A DNA stretch of 64,000 bases from Colwellia sp. (GTDB lineage: Bacteria; Pseudomonadota; Gammaproteobacteria; Enterobacterales; Alteromonadaceae). The position numbers and the translations under genes are program-made. Shown piece by piece: positions 47,807-57,313 of this stretch (the stretch's first letter is position 1; the number at the start of each line of letters is the position of its first letter). Below the pieces are notes generated by a model. It saw only the letters and a list, made by a program, of their open reading frames with translations. It was not told the origin of the DNA and ran no database searches. The DNA lies in NCBI GenBank assembly GCA_013215295.1, contig JABSOZ010000003.1, positions 310,001 to 374,000 on the forward strand. Direction: 5' to 3'.

Positions 47807-49584
47807 TTAACTAAAGATACCACGAGCCCAATAAACAACAAGGCCGACACTGATTGCCAAAATAATACCGGATCACGCTGCAATAAAGGTTGATTCTTGT
47901 ATTCTTCAACGGCAGATGAACTCGGTTTACTCAAATCAGCAAAGAATTCTGAAAAGGCTCGATAGCGCTGTTTTGGATCTGCGGCTGTTGCTTTTTGAAG
48001 ACTTAGATCTAACCATAAAGGTAACTCTGGTCGAAACTGTTTAATAGGACGATATTGCATATCGTTATAATTGTTAAAAGTTACTTCAGCACGTTGCATA
48101 GGTTTGTAAGGTAACTCACCTGAAAGCATTTCATAACAAATAACCCCTAATGAAAATAGGTCACTTTGATAATCTGCTTGCATGTTCAATAAGGTTTCTG
48201 GGGCTATATAATTTAAAGAACCTTGCGGTACATCTTCTTTTATCGTTTCTTGATTTTCATCAAGTGAAGCGACAAATACGGTGCCATAATCAATTAATTT
48301 AATATGACCAAATTCATCGATCATAATGTTGTCGGGTTTTAAGTCGCGATGGACTAAATCTAAGCGTTGAAATGATCGTAATGCGCCGATCACTTGTTTC
48401 ATGATATCGCGGACTTGTGCAATGTTAGGTTTCGGGTTGTCATGTAACCATTCACCTAAGGTTTGTCCTTTAATGTATTCACAAACATGGTATAAAAACT
48501 GACTGTCTTTTTTCCCAGGTAATACACGCATTACGTTAACGTGCTTAATGCGTTCACCAACCCAAGCTTCACGCATAAAACCTTGCAAATAAAGGGCGTC
48601 GTCTGAAAAGTTCGCGGACGGTGCTTTTAACACATAAGGTTCATTTGTTTTAACATCGATGACTAAATACAAATGTGAACGAATGCTGGCGTGTATTACT
48701 TTTTTAACGAGATAATCATCAAGCTTCTGTCCAACTTTTAAGGCCGGTGGGATCGCTTTCGCACTCAAGTCGCGTTGAATTTCTGCCAGTTTACGATTCG
48801 GTACCGCGTCAATATAGACGAGTAAACACGTAACATTGTCATGACTACCGCGCTCGAGTGCGGTTTCAACAATTTTTTTTGAAAGCGCTTCTAAGTCAGT
48901 TTTATTGGGTGATAACGGCAATGAATCAAAGAGCGTTTTGAAAATAGCTTTAGTAATAAAGTCATGAATTCCATCACAACTCAGCATAAATAAATCTCGT
49001 GCCTGTAAATCCACTTGATAAACATCAACTTCTAAATGGCTATCGGCGCCTAATGCTCTTGTTAATAAGGCCTGTTGTCCTATTTGTTTACGATTATGAT
49101 CACGGGTGATGACTTCTAATTGTTGATGGCGATATTTTGTTATACGGGTATCGCCAACATGAAAGATATAGCCTGAAGTTGATTTAGCAATAAGCGCTGA
49201 AAAAGTCGTTAGCCATTGCGGCGAGTTTTGATAAGCTAAATCATCAACAAATCCGCTTTGTGAATACAGCCAGTTATTTAAACTGGTTAATACCTTAGCG
49301 GCAGATTTTTGTGTCGACCATGTTTCAGGGGTTGCTAGATATTCTTGAATAAATTGAGTCACGGCAAGTTGTGAGGCTTCAGCGGCTTTACTCGCGCTGG
49401 AAACACCGTCAGCAATGGCAACAACTGCGCCTTTAGCACGTAATTCAAGTTGTTTAGGTACAATGGCAGCGAATGCGTCTTGGTTTTCGGCTTTCAAACC
49501 TTTATAAGAAAAACCACCGTAACACAATTGTAAATCTACAACCGTGCTTTGTTGAGTTTGTTTTTCGGTGCTGATGTTACTCAT
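47803..49584 (-). CDS. Fused PP2C phosphatase and Ser/Thr protein kinase
   Basis: 593 residues. N-terminal PP2C phosphatase domain (about 12-262) with metal-binding Asp motifs AIADGVSS, HVGDTRITKY, LSCDGIHDFI and GSHDNVTCLL. Protein kinase domain about 285-550: HRDLKPDNIMID is the intact catalytic loop, and DYG replaces the usual DFG. NYIAPETLL marks the activation segment end. The glycine loop is degenerate and the lysine is in PYVLKAPS. A single C-terminal membrane segment (VLFWQSVSALLFIGLVVSLV) anchors it with both enzymes inside. It lies 6 bp behind the nitrate transporter and before nirB, so a role in controlling nitrate uptake or reduction by phosphorylation is likely. Substrate unknown. 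Confidence 0.9.
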   Translation of the reverse strand: MSNISTEKQTQQSTVVDLQLCYGGFSYKGLKAENQDAFAAIVPKQLELRAKGAVVAIADGVSSASKAAEASQLAVTQFIQEYLATPETWSTQKSAAKVLTSLNNWLYSQSGFVDDLAYQNSPQWLTTFSALIAKSTSGYIFHVGDTRITKYRHQQLEVITRDHNRKQIGQQALLTRALGADSHLEVDVYQVDLQARDLFMLSCDGIHDFITKAIFKTLFDSLPLSPNKTDLEALSKKIVETALERGSHDNVTCLLVYIDAVPNRKLAEIQRDLSAKAIPPALKVGQKLDDYLVKKVIHASIRSHLYLVIDVKTNEPYVLKAPSANFSDDALYLQGFMREAWVGERIKHVNVMRVLPGKKDSQFLYHVCEYIKGQTLGEWLHDNPKPNIAQVRDIMKQVIGALRSFQRLDLVHRDLKPDNIMIDEFGHIKLIDYGTVFVASLDENQETIKEDVPQGSLNYIAPETLLNMQADYQSDLFSLGVICYEMLSGELPYKPMQRAEVTFNNYNDMQYRPIKQFRPELPLWLDLSLQKATAADPKQRYRAFSEFFADLSKPSSSAVEEYKNQPLLQRDPVLFWQSVSALLFIGLVVSLVN

Positions 49585-49590
49585 GTTAGC

Positions 49591-51063
49591 TTAGTGACCC
49601 ACATTAATTAATTCAACCGTGCCATCTTCACGTACCTCTGTCATTGCGCCTTTTGGCTCTTGCATAAAGAGTAATGTTATAAAGCCTACCACAGCGGTAG
49701 TCGCAATCACCATAAAGAATGTAGCGTAATCAACCATGGTTAATACCGTTAAGTAAACAACGGCACCCACATTACCGTAAGCGCCAGTCATGCCAGCAAT
49801 TTGGCCCGTTAAACGACGTTTAATTAAGGGGACTGCTGCAAATACTGCACCTTCACCCGCTTGCACGAAGAATGAACAAGCCATTGCAGTAATTACCGCT
49901 AAAGCTAACGGCCATTCACCGGTAATTTCAGACATAGCGTAATAACCTATCGCTAAACCAGCCGTTAAAATTAATAAGGTTTTCTTACGACCAAACTTGT
50001 CTGATAACCAACCACCACCGGGCCGAGACATTAAGTTCATAAAAGCATAAGTAGAAGCTAACATTGCAGCGTACACCATACTCAATTCAAAAGTTTCAGC
50101 AAAGAATAAAGGTAACATTGAAATAACCGCTAATTCTGAACCGAAAGTAGCAAAATAAAGAATATTTAACACGGCAACTTGTCTGAACTTGTAACGATGA
50201 ATTTCTTCAACGGGTTTTGAAAATAAATGACCATTAACTTTAATGGTTTGTTTTACTTCAATGGCAAATAAAACCACTAAACTAATGTAAGCAATAAGTG
50301 CATATTGTTCTGTTAATAAACTGACTCCCGACGGTGATAGTTTCCATATTAGTAGAGCTAAAGCGCCGTACATCGGAATTTTCATTATCAGTAACAAGAA
50401 GAAGTCACCTGTTGAAGTCACTTCCATTGCACCTGTTTGTTTAGGTTTGAAATAAGTTGAACCTTTAGGCGTATCGGTTACGTTTTGATACCAGATAACA
50501 CTGAAAATTAAGCTTAACGCGCCAGTAAAAGCAACAGCATATCGCCAACCGTCTTCGCCACCAAATGCTAATGCAATTGTCGGTAATGACATGGCAGCCG
50601 CCGCTGAACCAAAGTTACCCCAACCACCATAAATTCCTTCAGCCGTACCCAATTCGTTAACGGGAAACCATTCAGAAACCATACGAATACCAATAACAAA
50701 ACCAGCACCAATAAAACCTATTAAGAACCGAGAAAGTGCAGCTTGTTCAAACGTCTCTGCAAGAGCGAACATAAAACAAGGAATACTACATACGGCAAGT
50801 AAAACGGCGAATGTTAATCGTGGGCCGTATTTATCGGTGAGCATACCAATGACAACGCGAGCAGGAATGGTTAAGGCTACATTTAATAACATTAATGTTT
50901 TTATTTCAGCGTTCGTTAACCCTAATGAGTCGGCAATGACTGACACTAAAGGGGCGAAGTTAAACCAAACAGCAAAGGTGATGAAAAATGCTATCCAACT
51001 CATATGTAAGGCTTTCATCTTGCCTTTGAATGAAAAGATATTGAGATTTTCTTGACCGCTCAT
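49591..51063 (-). CDS. Nitrate/nitrite MFS transporter (NarK/NasA family)
   Basis: 490 residues, 12 membrane helices by eye. Major facilitator with both nitrate-signature motifs: [19 protein letters not shown] in helix 5 and [16 protein letters not shown] in helix 11, plus the MFS A-loop [11 protein letters not shown] and [12 protein letters not shown]. First gene of the nitrate operon, so an uptake role is expected. ATG at 51063 with AGGAATTG upstream (minus strand). The upstream region 51064-51540 is the presumed promoter region; I see no confident NarL, NtrC or Fnr box. Confidence 0.93.
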   Translation of the reverse strand: MSGQENLNIFSFKGKMKALHMSWIAFFITFAVWFNFAPLVSVIADSLGLTNAEIKTLMLLNVALTIPARVVIGMLTDKYGPRLTFAVLLAVCSIPCFMFALAETFEQAALSRFLIGFIGAGFVIGIRMVSEWFPVNELGTAEGIYGGWGNFGSAAAAMSLPTIALAFGGEDGWRYAVAFTGALSLIFSVIWYQNVTDTPKGSTYFKPKQTGAMEVTSTGDFFLLLIMKIPMYGALALLIWKLSPSGVSLLTEQYALIAYISLVVLFAIEVKQTIKVNGHLFSKPVEEIHRYKFRQVAVLNILYFATFGSELAVISMLPLFFAETFELSMVYAAMLASTYAFMNLMSRPGGGWLSDKFGRKKTLLILTAGLAIGYYAMSEITGEWPLALAVITAMACSFFVQAGEGAVFAAVPLIKRRLTGQIAGMTGAYGNVGAVVYLTVLTMVDYATFFMVIATTAVVGFITLLFMQEPKGAMTEVREDGTVELINVGH

Positions 51064-51560
51064 ACAACAATTCCTAAAAATATTTTTTTATTAAAAAAGC
51101 GACCTTGCTTAGTTAATATGAATAATTTGATTTAGTCGTACTCAGCAAATGTAATGCCATTATCGAAATGATTGTTATCTTGTTGTTTTTGTGGATGTTG
51201 TTTTTGTTTTGACGGATGGGGCATATAATTACGTGCACAACACAATGACTATTACGCACACATTGAGTGCACAAAAAGAGGAAGCAATCCTTGAAACACT
51301 GATGGGCATTAATTTTTACACCTATATTTAGTACTAATAATTGGCACTTATATTTAACATGGAACAAATGTAGTAATAACGATATCACTTCGAGTTTATG
51401 AACATCACCAATCAACCAAGCATTACTTTTTATTTATTTTGATCACTAAATTAGTTAATCCCTTTATTTACAAATAGATGGGGGGAAGATGTTTTATAAA
51501 AAACACCGGGCACGTTACAAACCCTTAGCCATGTTTAACGTTAATTAGCGAAGTGGGTGA

Positions 51561-51779
51561 CACGTCAAAACTCGCTTTAAACTTATGTCAGGCCTTGATA
51601 GCGATGGTAAAAATGATGTAGGTGATATTATTTGTTCATGTTTTCAAATAGGTGAAAAAACCATAAAATAAGCGATTAAATTAGGGCAGTGTAAATCAGT
51701 GGAAGCTTTAGGGAAATCATTAAAATGCGGCACTAACAGTGGTTCATGTATTCCTGAGTTAAAAGCATTATTCACTTAA
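51561..51779 (+). pseudogene. Decayed C-terminal end of an assimilatory nitrate reductase (nasA)
   Basis: In the plus frame from 51561 the sequence reads KLMSGLDSDGKNDVGDIIC, then CSCFQIGEKTIK, a TAA at 51669-51671, then AIKLGQCKSVEALGKSL and KCGTNSGSCIPELKALF before a stop at 51777. This is the BFD-type 2Fe-2S end of NasA (normally CxCF, then CGTNCGSC). There is an in-frame nonsense codon, one cluster Cys is replaced by Ser, and no nitrate reductase sequence precedes it. It faces away from the nitrate operon. The enzyme is therefore lost; only this tail remains. Confidence 0.88.
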
Positions 51780-51828
51780 TAAACAATATATTGTAAATAA
51801 GTGAAAGATTCTAAAATGAGAAGTTAAG

Positions 51829-51862
51829 CGATATAACATCAGTAATAAATGATGTTATATCG
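51829..51862. repeat. Perfect 13-bp inverted repeat
   Basis: CGATATAACATCA, loop GTAATAAA, TGATGTTATATCG. Between the nasA remnant (plus) and the end of the minus-strand gene at 51889. Strong stem but no T-run on either side; old terminator of nasA or of the convergent gene is possible. Confidence 0.65.
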
Positions 51863-51888
51863 TAACGATTAAGTGAGTTTTTGGTAAA

Positions 51889-52287
51889 TTATAATAATTG
51901 ACTAACTTCTATTGAAAAACCGATTAAGGCTAACACTAAACCTACGCCACCTACTGAATTACCTCCACCTATAACGACACCCAATCGTACTAATGTTTTA
52001 CTTATTCCTAATATAAGAAGGAATACTATAGTAATAGCACTAAAAAAAACATTGGCTATAAGGTTCAGTGATGGAGCCAAAATCGACAAACCTACTGTGG
52101 AAATAATCCAAATAAAAATATAACTTCCTATCCATACATTAGTGTTCTTTTTAATTTTTGGTTTAGTTTCTTCAAAAAAAGTTTTTAGGTTTTCTGCCGT
52201 TTTCGGAAGATAAAGTTCAATGGTAACTAGCAATAAACCTATTAATTCAACAAGAATAGCGAGCCATTGCATAAAGTTATTGGTCAT
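51889..52287 (-). CDS. Hypothetical membrane protein, 132 residues
   Basis: Not recognised. Four hydrophobic segments (about 8-25, 52-70, 76-97, 108-130), with a short charged loop after the first (PKTAENLKTFFEETKPKIKKN) and a Gly-rich end (VGVVIGGGNSVGGVGLVLALIG is interrupted by the loop). Minus-strand start ATG at 52287 with AAAGAACTTT upstream. Convergent with the nasA remnant. No functional clue from neighbours. Confidence 0.6.
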   Translation of the reverse strand: MTNNFMQWLAILVELIGLLLVTIELYLPKTAENLKTFFEETKPKIKKNTNVWIGSYIFIWIISTVGLSILAPSLNLIANVFFSAITIVFLLILGISKTLVRLGVVIGGGNSVGGVGLVLALIGFSIEVSQLL

Positions 52288-52492
52288 AAAGTTCTTTACT
52301 CACAGTGAATATAACGCCTCATTAAGAGGAGGAAGGTTGTACTTTAAAGTAAGCGACAAAGGCTAAAAAGCCAACTAACAATTTTTTATAATGAGACATT
52401 GTTAGTCGTATTATGAACAAATTATCGCACAATATATTATTTTGCGTCATTCAATAATAGGCTTTTTATTTGTGAGATTAAACGTAAACTCA

Positions 52493-53146
52493 TTAAGCTG
52501 TTTCTGCATCATTGAGGAACTCAGCCATATCTAATAACCGCTCGCCGACAATAAATCCCATTGTCCATTTTACCCAAGGGGTAGCTATATTTTTGTAGGT
52601 TAACTTTGATAATAACCAAGCCGTAATTCCAAATAGAGCAGCAGTTGATACCGCATAAAACGTCACCATTTGTTCACTTAACTGTTGGTATAAATCGAAA
52701 CCGAACAAAGCATCAAAGCCAAAAAACAGATAAGACAGATAAAACGGGACTGATAATAAGGATAATTTGGTGAGTTGCAATCTATGAAAGCAAATACTAT
52801 ATAGGCTCTGCTGAAGATTTTTAACAGGTGCAGAATAGTCGACTTCTGATATGAAAACAATTTGGCCAATGTTACCTGCAAAACCTAGAATAGCGAAAAC
52901 ATTCAATATCATTGCAGATACTTTAGGTGCAGATAAGGTGAAATCGTTTACGATGTACTGCCACAATGACACAATAATAAAGAAAAAAATCACACTTTCC
53001 ACAATACGCGAAATTTTCAAATTATGAAGTTTTTGCATTTGTTGAGTGACTTCAATAGCAGCTAATAACGGTTGATTAGTTTTATTTGAAGGTTCGACTT
53101 TTTTGCTTTGATTTTCCCATATACCTTTTAAGTTCGCTATGTTCAT
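52493..53146 (-). CDS. Hypothetical membrane protein, 217 residues
   Basis: Not recognised. Soluble N-terminal region of about 45 residues (MNIANLKGIWENQSKKVEPS, then a helix EVTQQMQKLHNLKISRIVES), followed by four to five hydrophobic stretches (about 48-66, 79-100, 130-150, 163-180). Architecture resembles small proteins encoded next to ECF sigma factors, but no sigma gene is present here. ATG at 53146 with AGGAGAATTAAT upstream, a strong ribosome-binding site that supports the start. Confidence 0.65.
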   Translation of the reverse strand: MNIANLKGIWENQSKKVEPSNKTNQPLLAAIEVTQQMQKLHNLKISRIVESVIFFFIIVSLWQYIVNDFTLSAPKVSAMILNVFAILGFAGNIGQIVFISEVDYSAPVKNLQQSLYSICFHRLQLTKLSLLSVPFYLSYLFFGFDALFGFDLYQQLSEQMVTFYAVSTAALFGITAWLLSKLTYKNIATPWVKWTMGFIVGERLLDMAEFLNDAETA

Positions 53147-53601
53147 ATTAATTCTCCTAGTCTTGATACTGATAAGTTAACGTTGTGACATTATTCTTTC
53201 TAATACTAATGATTCGCAGCTTAGGAGTAATAGTCACAAAAAAAGTTAATTTTTTAAGTTAAGTTATTCTAGTAATCTGATTCTAGAGATTATTATGATG
53301 AAATGAGAATTCATTGAATAGAGCATTAAAGCTTTATCAACACTTTTTCTAATACGTTGCTATCTATTTATAAATAATATGTAACCTTGAAAGATCTACA
53401 TAATAAGCTGATATAAGCATCTAATAAGTTGATTATCACCGTCAGAAAAAAATCATCAAAAAGTCATAAGGACGTCAGGTATTTTAAAACCGGTTTTGTT
53501 AAATTGACCGCTTGTTCAATCACATTTAAGTGTTATATCAACGGAAAGCGACTTCAATATGGACGTTAAATAGTTCGTTGATTTCAAAATAAGGAAAAAT
53601 C
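53147..53601. other. Intergenic region upstream of the TPR gene
   Basis: 455 AT-rich bases between divergent genes. Only a 12-bp palindrome AAAACCGGTTTT at 53486-53497 stands out. No promoter could be assigned with confidence. Confidence 0.45.
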
Positions 53602-54372
53602 ATGAACAACACCTCACGAATCGGTTTAATTATCACGGTAATGTTGATGTCATTTTTTATCAGTGCAGTCGAATTTGACGATGCTCAAAAGTGTAATGAG
53701 ATTAAGGATGATCACGATTTAACAATCCAATACTGCACAACAGCTATACAGTCTGGTGAATTGAGTAATGAGAATTTGGTCCCTGTAATGGCTAGTAGAG
53801 GATATGCCTACTACAAAAAACGTAATTATGGTCAGGCTATCAGTGATTTCAGCGCCGTCATTCGGTTGGACCCTAACATTGCACGTATCTATGTTTTGCG
53901 GGGAATGGCCTACGATTACTCTGAACGTAATTATGACGAAGCCATCGATAATTTCACTTCGGCGATCCGATTAAAGCCTAACAGTGCAGAATATTACAAT
54001 AAACGATGTTGGGTCCTCGTGCTAAAGGGTGATGCTGAATCAGCACTTTCTGACTGTAATAAGTCATTGGAACTTCGACCGGATAATCCAAATACTCTCG
54101 ATAGTCGCGGCATAGCCTACTTTGCCCTAGGGAATTACCAAGCAGCACTGCAGGATTACAACAGGACCATTCAGTTAGATTCAGCAGCTTGGTCAACTCA
54201 TCTATATAGAGCCCGTGTATTCGAAATATTAGGCAACACATCACAGGCAGAAGCAGACCGGAATATTGCCAGAGAGAATGCTCAGGGAGAAGAACAATAC
54301 GGAGTTTGGTTCCGTAGCGTTGAAGATGCCGAAAAAAACAGCCAACATCTTGGAAGTAACATGGAACATTAG
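53602..54372 (+). CDS. Exported tetratricopeptide-repeat protein
   Basis: 256 residues. N-terminal signal peptide or anchor (about 6-23, IGLIITVMLMSFFISAV). Then about five TPR units spaced 34 residues: SRGYAYYKKRNYGQAISDFSAVIRLDPN, RGMAYDYSERNYDEAIDNFTSAIRLKPN, CWVLVLKGDAESALSDCNKSLELRPD, RGIAYFALGNYQAALQDYNRTIQLD and a last partial unit. Probably a periplasmic protein-protein interaction scaffold; partner unknown. ATG at 53602 with AAGGAAAAATC upstream. An attC-like structure begins 45 bases after its stop, so it may be a captured gene cassette. Confidence 0.82.
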   Translation: MNNTSRIGLIITVMLMSFFISAVEFDDAQKCNEIKDDHDLTIQYCTTAIQSGELSNENLVPVMASRGYAYYKKRNYGQAISDFSAVIRLDPNIARIYVLRGMAYDYSERNYDEAIDNFTSAIRLKPNSAEYYNKRCWVLVLKGDAESALSDCNKSLELRPDNPNTLDSRGIAYFALGNYQAALQDYNRTIQLDSAAWSTHLYRARVFEILGNTSQAEADRNIARENAQGEEQYGVWFRSVEDAEKNSQHLGSNMEH

Positions 54373-54417
54373 GCGACAGATGATGTGCTGACTGAACGCG
54401 TATATGAATTCGGCAAA

Positions 54418-54513
54418 ACTAACAAATCAATCAAAAGGACTAAAAACAGTTAGTTTTGTTTCGTCGTCGCTAATTATACTTCATTACTTTTAGCTTCTTA
54501 TTGTGAAGTTATC
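54418..54513. repeat. attC-like imperfect palindrome (VCR type) after the TPR gene
   Basis: Starts ACTAACAAATCAATC then AAAAGGAC, and ends TTTAGCTTCTTATTG then TGAAGTTATC. From memory the Vibrio VCR attC begins TAACAAACGCCTC and AAGAGGGAC and ends CAGCCCCTTAG then GGCGTTAG; the order and spacing of the conserved blocks agree. The two arms pair imperfectly (TAAC with GTTA, CTAAAA with TTTTAG). 96 bases, diverged at the outer core site. It lies 45 bases past the TPR stop, as in cassettes. Confidence 0.45.
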
Positions 54514-54704
54514 AATACAAAATCTAATCCCAATCAATGCTACTGATTAAATACTAAAGTTTGCAATGTGGTCATTCCCGTCTTTAAAGCTAATTGTCCT
54601 AAGTCACATTGTTGGAAATGTGGCGTTTAGAAAAAATATTAACTTGGGATTTAATATCTGAACAGGCTATTTTTAGTTCGTGTTTCAATTTACAAAATTA
54701 TATT

Positions 54705-54735
54705 CTCTATCTCTCTATCTCTCTATCTCTTTATC
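54705..54735. repeat. Octamer tandem repeat
   Basis: CTCTATCT three times exactly plus one imperfect unit (CTTTATC). It lies in non-coding DNA within the 700-base gap 54373-55072, which otherwise shows the attC-like site, a stem CACATT-GTTGGA-AATGTG (54605-54622) and nothing else I can support. Confidence 0.7.
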
Positions 54736-55072
54736 GAATTAATTTATTGAAATCAACTCAAAATCCTTTGGCTTCAAACTCCTTCCCATTAAGTATTATT
54801 GATACTTGATGAACTCCCGCATCATAAACACGGATACTAATGGCTTTAAAACTTACGCCTAGAGATTATCGAACCATGGTAAGAAAAATACTCTTTAGCC
54901 AACTGTAATTCATGACAACAAATCGCACCAAAGATAAGCAACGCACCGTTTTAGTACAGTTCAACACTAAAGAAATAAACATAACAAGTTGATAATAAAC
55001 AATTTAATGAGGGGCACGATTTTTGCTACAGGGGTAACAAGTCTTATTAAATAGCCAAATTCAGGATCCATC

Positions 55073-57289
55073 ATGTTGTTTGGACGCAAAAACAGAAAAC
55101 CGATCACTATTCCTAAAAAAGAAGTTAAGGAATGGAAATATACTACCTGTAACTATTGTTCAACAGGTTGTGCCATAGAAATCGGTTTGAATGAAGATAA
55201 ACGCATAGTCACTACACGTGGTCATGCTGGTGCAGATGTTAACCGTGGTAAACTTTGTATTAAAGGTATATTAGAACACGAACTGTTCGAAAGCCCCGGC
55301 CGTGGTACTGAGCCGCTTATTCGTGATAAACATTTTGAAAAATTTGAAAAAACCACTTGGGATAATGCCCTAGATACAACCGCCAAAAAAATTAAAGAAA
55401 TACAAGACAAGTACGGTAAAGATGCCTTTGCTGTTGTCTCTTCAGGTCAGTTACTTACGGAAGAGTTTTATACGCTAGGTAAGTTAACACGTGGCTGTAT
55501 TGGTACTAATAACTATGACGGTAATACTACGTTGTGTATGGCGTCTGCCGTCAGTGGTTATAAGCGCTCATTCGGCAGTGATGGCCCGCCAGGTTGTTAT
55601 GATGATTTTGAGCATACGTATTGTTTTATGGCCTTTGGCTCCAATTTACCTGAGCAGCATCCCATTATTTATTGGCGTTTAAAAGAAGCGTTAGAAAAAC
55701 GTAAATTCCCACTTATTGTGGTTGACCCACGTGTGACCATGTTAGCGCAATTTGCTGATATTCATTTACCAATAACGCCGGGAACCGACTGTGTATTAAT
55801 CAACTCTATGATGTACGTTATTATTAACGAAGGCTTGCAAGACCAAGCTTATATAGATGCACACACTGAAGGTTTTGAAGCGGTTAAAGCCTTAGTGCAA
55901 GATTATGATCCTAAATCTGCACAGCACATCTGTGGTATTGATGAAGATCGTATTCGTAGTGTCGCGCGTTTATATGCTAAAGCGCCTTCAGCAATGAGCA
56001 TCTGGACCATGGGCATTAACCAATCAACTCATGGCTCTGATGGTGTTGCTAATATTAATAACCTAAACCTGATTACCGGTAATATTGGTAAACCAGGTGG
56101 TACGTCACTATCAATTACTGGTCAATGTAATGCGATGGGCACACGTGAATGGTCTTCATGTTCAGGTTTACCTGGCTATCGTTTATTAGAAAATCCAGAT
56201 CATCGTCAAGAAATTGCGGATTTTTGGGGCATCGATCCAGAGTTTTTCCCGAAAAAGCGTGGTTTAGCACAAACCGATATATTCCCTGCGATTGAAACTG
56301 GTGACGTAAAAGGTATGTGGATTGTTGCCACTAACCCAATGACATCAATGGCCAATACGCCACGAATTCGTAAGATGCTTGAAAGCTTAGATTTTTTAGT
56401 CGTTCAAGATGTTTATGCTGATGTTGAAACCAACCAGTATTCTCATGTGTATTTTCCTGCCTCTGTCTGGGCAGAAAAAGAAGGTTGTCATACTAATACC
56501 GAACGTCGAGTTAGCTTAATTAGCAATGTATTACCACCATATGCTAATTCAAAACCTGATTTTTGGATATTTAATCAAATGGCCAAACGTTTTGAAAACG
56601 GCCAGAAAATTAAATTCCCTGAAACACCTGAAGGTGCTTTTGAAGAAATGAAACAGCTTTCTAAAGGGGCTAACCCATACGGTAATGAACGAACACTAGA
56701 TATTTCAGGTATGAGTTATGAAAAAATAGTGAAAGCTCGAGGTATTCAATGGCCATACAGTGAAGAGCAAGACAAAGCCAGTGGCAGCCTTAAGGGCAGT
56801 CCTCGTTTATATACCGATGGAAAATTCCAAACACCTACGGGCAAAGCGAATTTAATCTGTGTCGACTTTTACGATAATAACGAAAAGCCCTGCAAAGATT
56901 ATCCGTTTTGGTTAAATAGTGGTCGTGTTGTTGAGCATTTTCATACTCGTACTCGTACCGGAAAAATTGGTAACTGTAACAAATTCAGCCCAACACCTTA
57001 TATGGAAATGAACCCTGATGCAGCGAGAGAATTGGGCATTGAACATCAAACCTATGTTCGCTTAACGAGTCGTCGTGGTGATGCTGTTGTTCTGGTACAG
57101 CTTACCCAACGCGTGGCTCGTGATATGGTCTTTATCCCATTCCACTTCCATGATTGTGTGAATCGTTTAACCTTAGGTTTATTAGACCCTTATTCTCGCC
57201 AGCCGGCCTTTAAGCAATGTTCTACCCGCATCGAAAAGGTAGATCAAGCAGAAGCAGCACGTTTGAATGCAGAACGTCGTAACTATTAA
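55073..57289 (+). CDS. Cytoplasmic nitrate reductase-like molybdoenzyme (NarB/NapA branch)
   Basis: 738 residues, similar in length to cyanobacterial NarB. The 4Fe-4S site is C26-x2-C29-x3-C33-x28-C62 (TTCNYCSTGC ... GKLCIKG). The predicted Mo ligand is Cys155 in NTTLCMASAVSGYKRSFGSDGPPGCYDD, the signature of the Nap/Nas branch. Further landmarks: VDPRVTMLAQFADIHLPITPGTD, INNLNLITGNIGKPGG, PASVWAEKEGCHTNTERRV. There is no Tat signal and no C-terminal BFD cluster, so it is cytoplasmic and needs an external electron donor. That donor is probably the DmsBC-like fusion encoded 25 bp downstream. Context (nitrate transporter, NirBD, lost nasA) argues for nitrate as substrate; formate or another oxyanion cannot be excluded. 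AGGATCCATC precedes the ATG. Confidence 0.85.
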   Translation: MLFGRKNRKPITIPKKEVKEWKYTTCNYCSTGCAIEIGLNEDKRIVTTRGHAGADVNRGKLCIKGILEHELFESPGRGTEPLIRDKHFEKFEKTTWDNALDTTAKKIKEIQDKYGKDAFAVVSSGQLLTEEFYTLGKLTRGCIGTNNYDGNTTLCMASAVSGYKRSFGSDGPPGCYDDFEHTYCFMAFGSNLPEQHPIIYWRLKEALEKRKFPLIVVDPRVTMLAQFADIHLPITPGTDCVLINSMMYVIINEGLQDQAYIDAHTEGFEAVKALVQDYDPKSAQHICGIDEDRIRSVARLYAKAPSAMSIWTMGINQSTHGSDGVANINNLNLITGNIGKPGGTSLSITGQCNAMGTREWSSCSGLPGYRLLENPDHRQEIADFWGIDPEFFPKKRGLAQTDIFPAIETGDVKGMWIVATNPMTSMANTPRIRKMLESLDFLVVQDVYADVETNQYSHVYFPASVWAEKEGCHTNTERRVSLISNVLPPYANSKPDFWIFNQMAKRFENGQKIKFPETPEGAFEEMKQLSKGANPYGNERTLDISGMSYEKIVKARGIQWPYSEEQDKASGSLKGSPRLYTDGKFQTPTGKANLICVDFYDNNEKPCKDYPFWLNSGRVVEHFHTRTRTGKIGNCNKFSPTPYMEMNPDAARELGIEHQTYVRLTSRRGDAVVLVQLTQRVARDMVFIPFHFHDCVNRLTLGLLDPYSRQPAFKQCSTRIEKVDQAEAARLNAERRNY

Positions 57290-57313
57290 TTCGGCAGAAG
57301 AGAGAGAGTAATT

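Noticed and set aside
51113-51415. Minus-strand ORF of 100 codons upstream of the nitrate transporter
   Set aside because: Cys/His/Leu-rich translation without family resemblance; it covers the probable promoter region.
53440-53540. Possible third attC-like site upstream of the TPR gene
   Set aside because: AAGGAC and a terminal GTTATATC are present, but no TAAC start or arm pairing could be found.
54609-54809. Plus-strand ORF of 66 codons
   Set aside because: Its centre is the CTCTATCT microsatellite, giving a Leu/Ser/Tyr repeat; not a protein signature.
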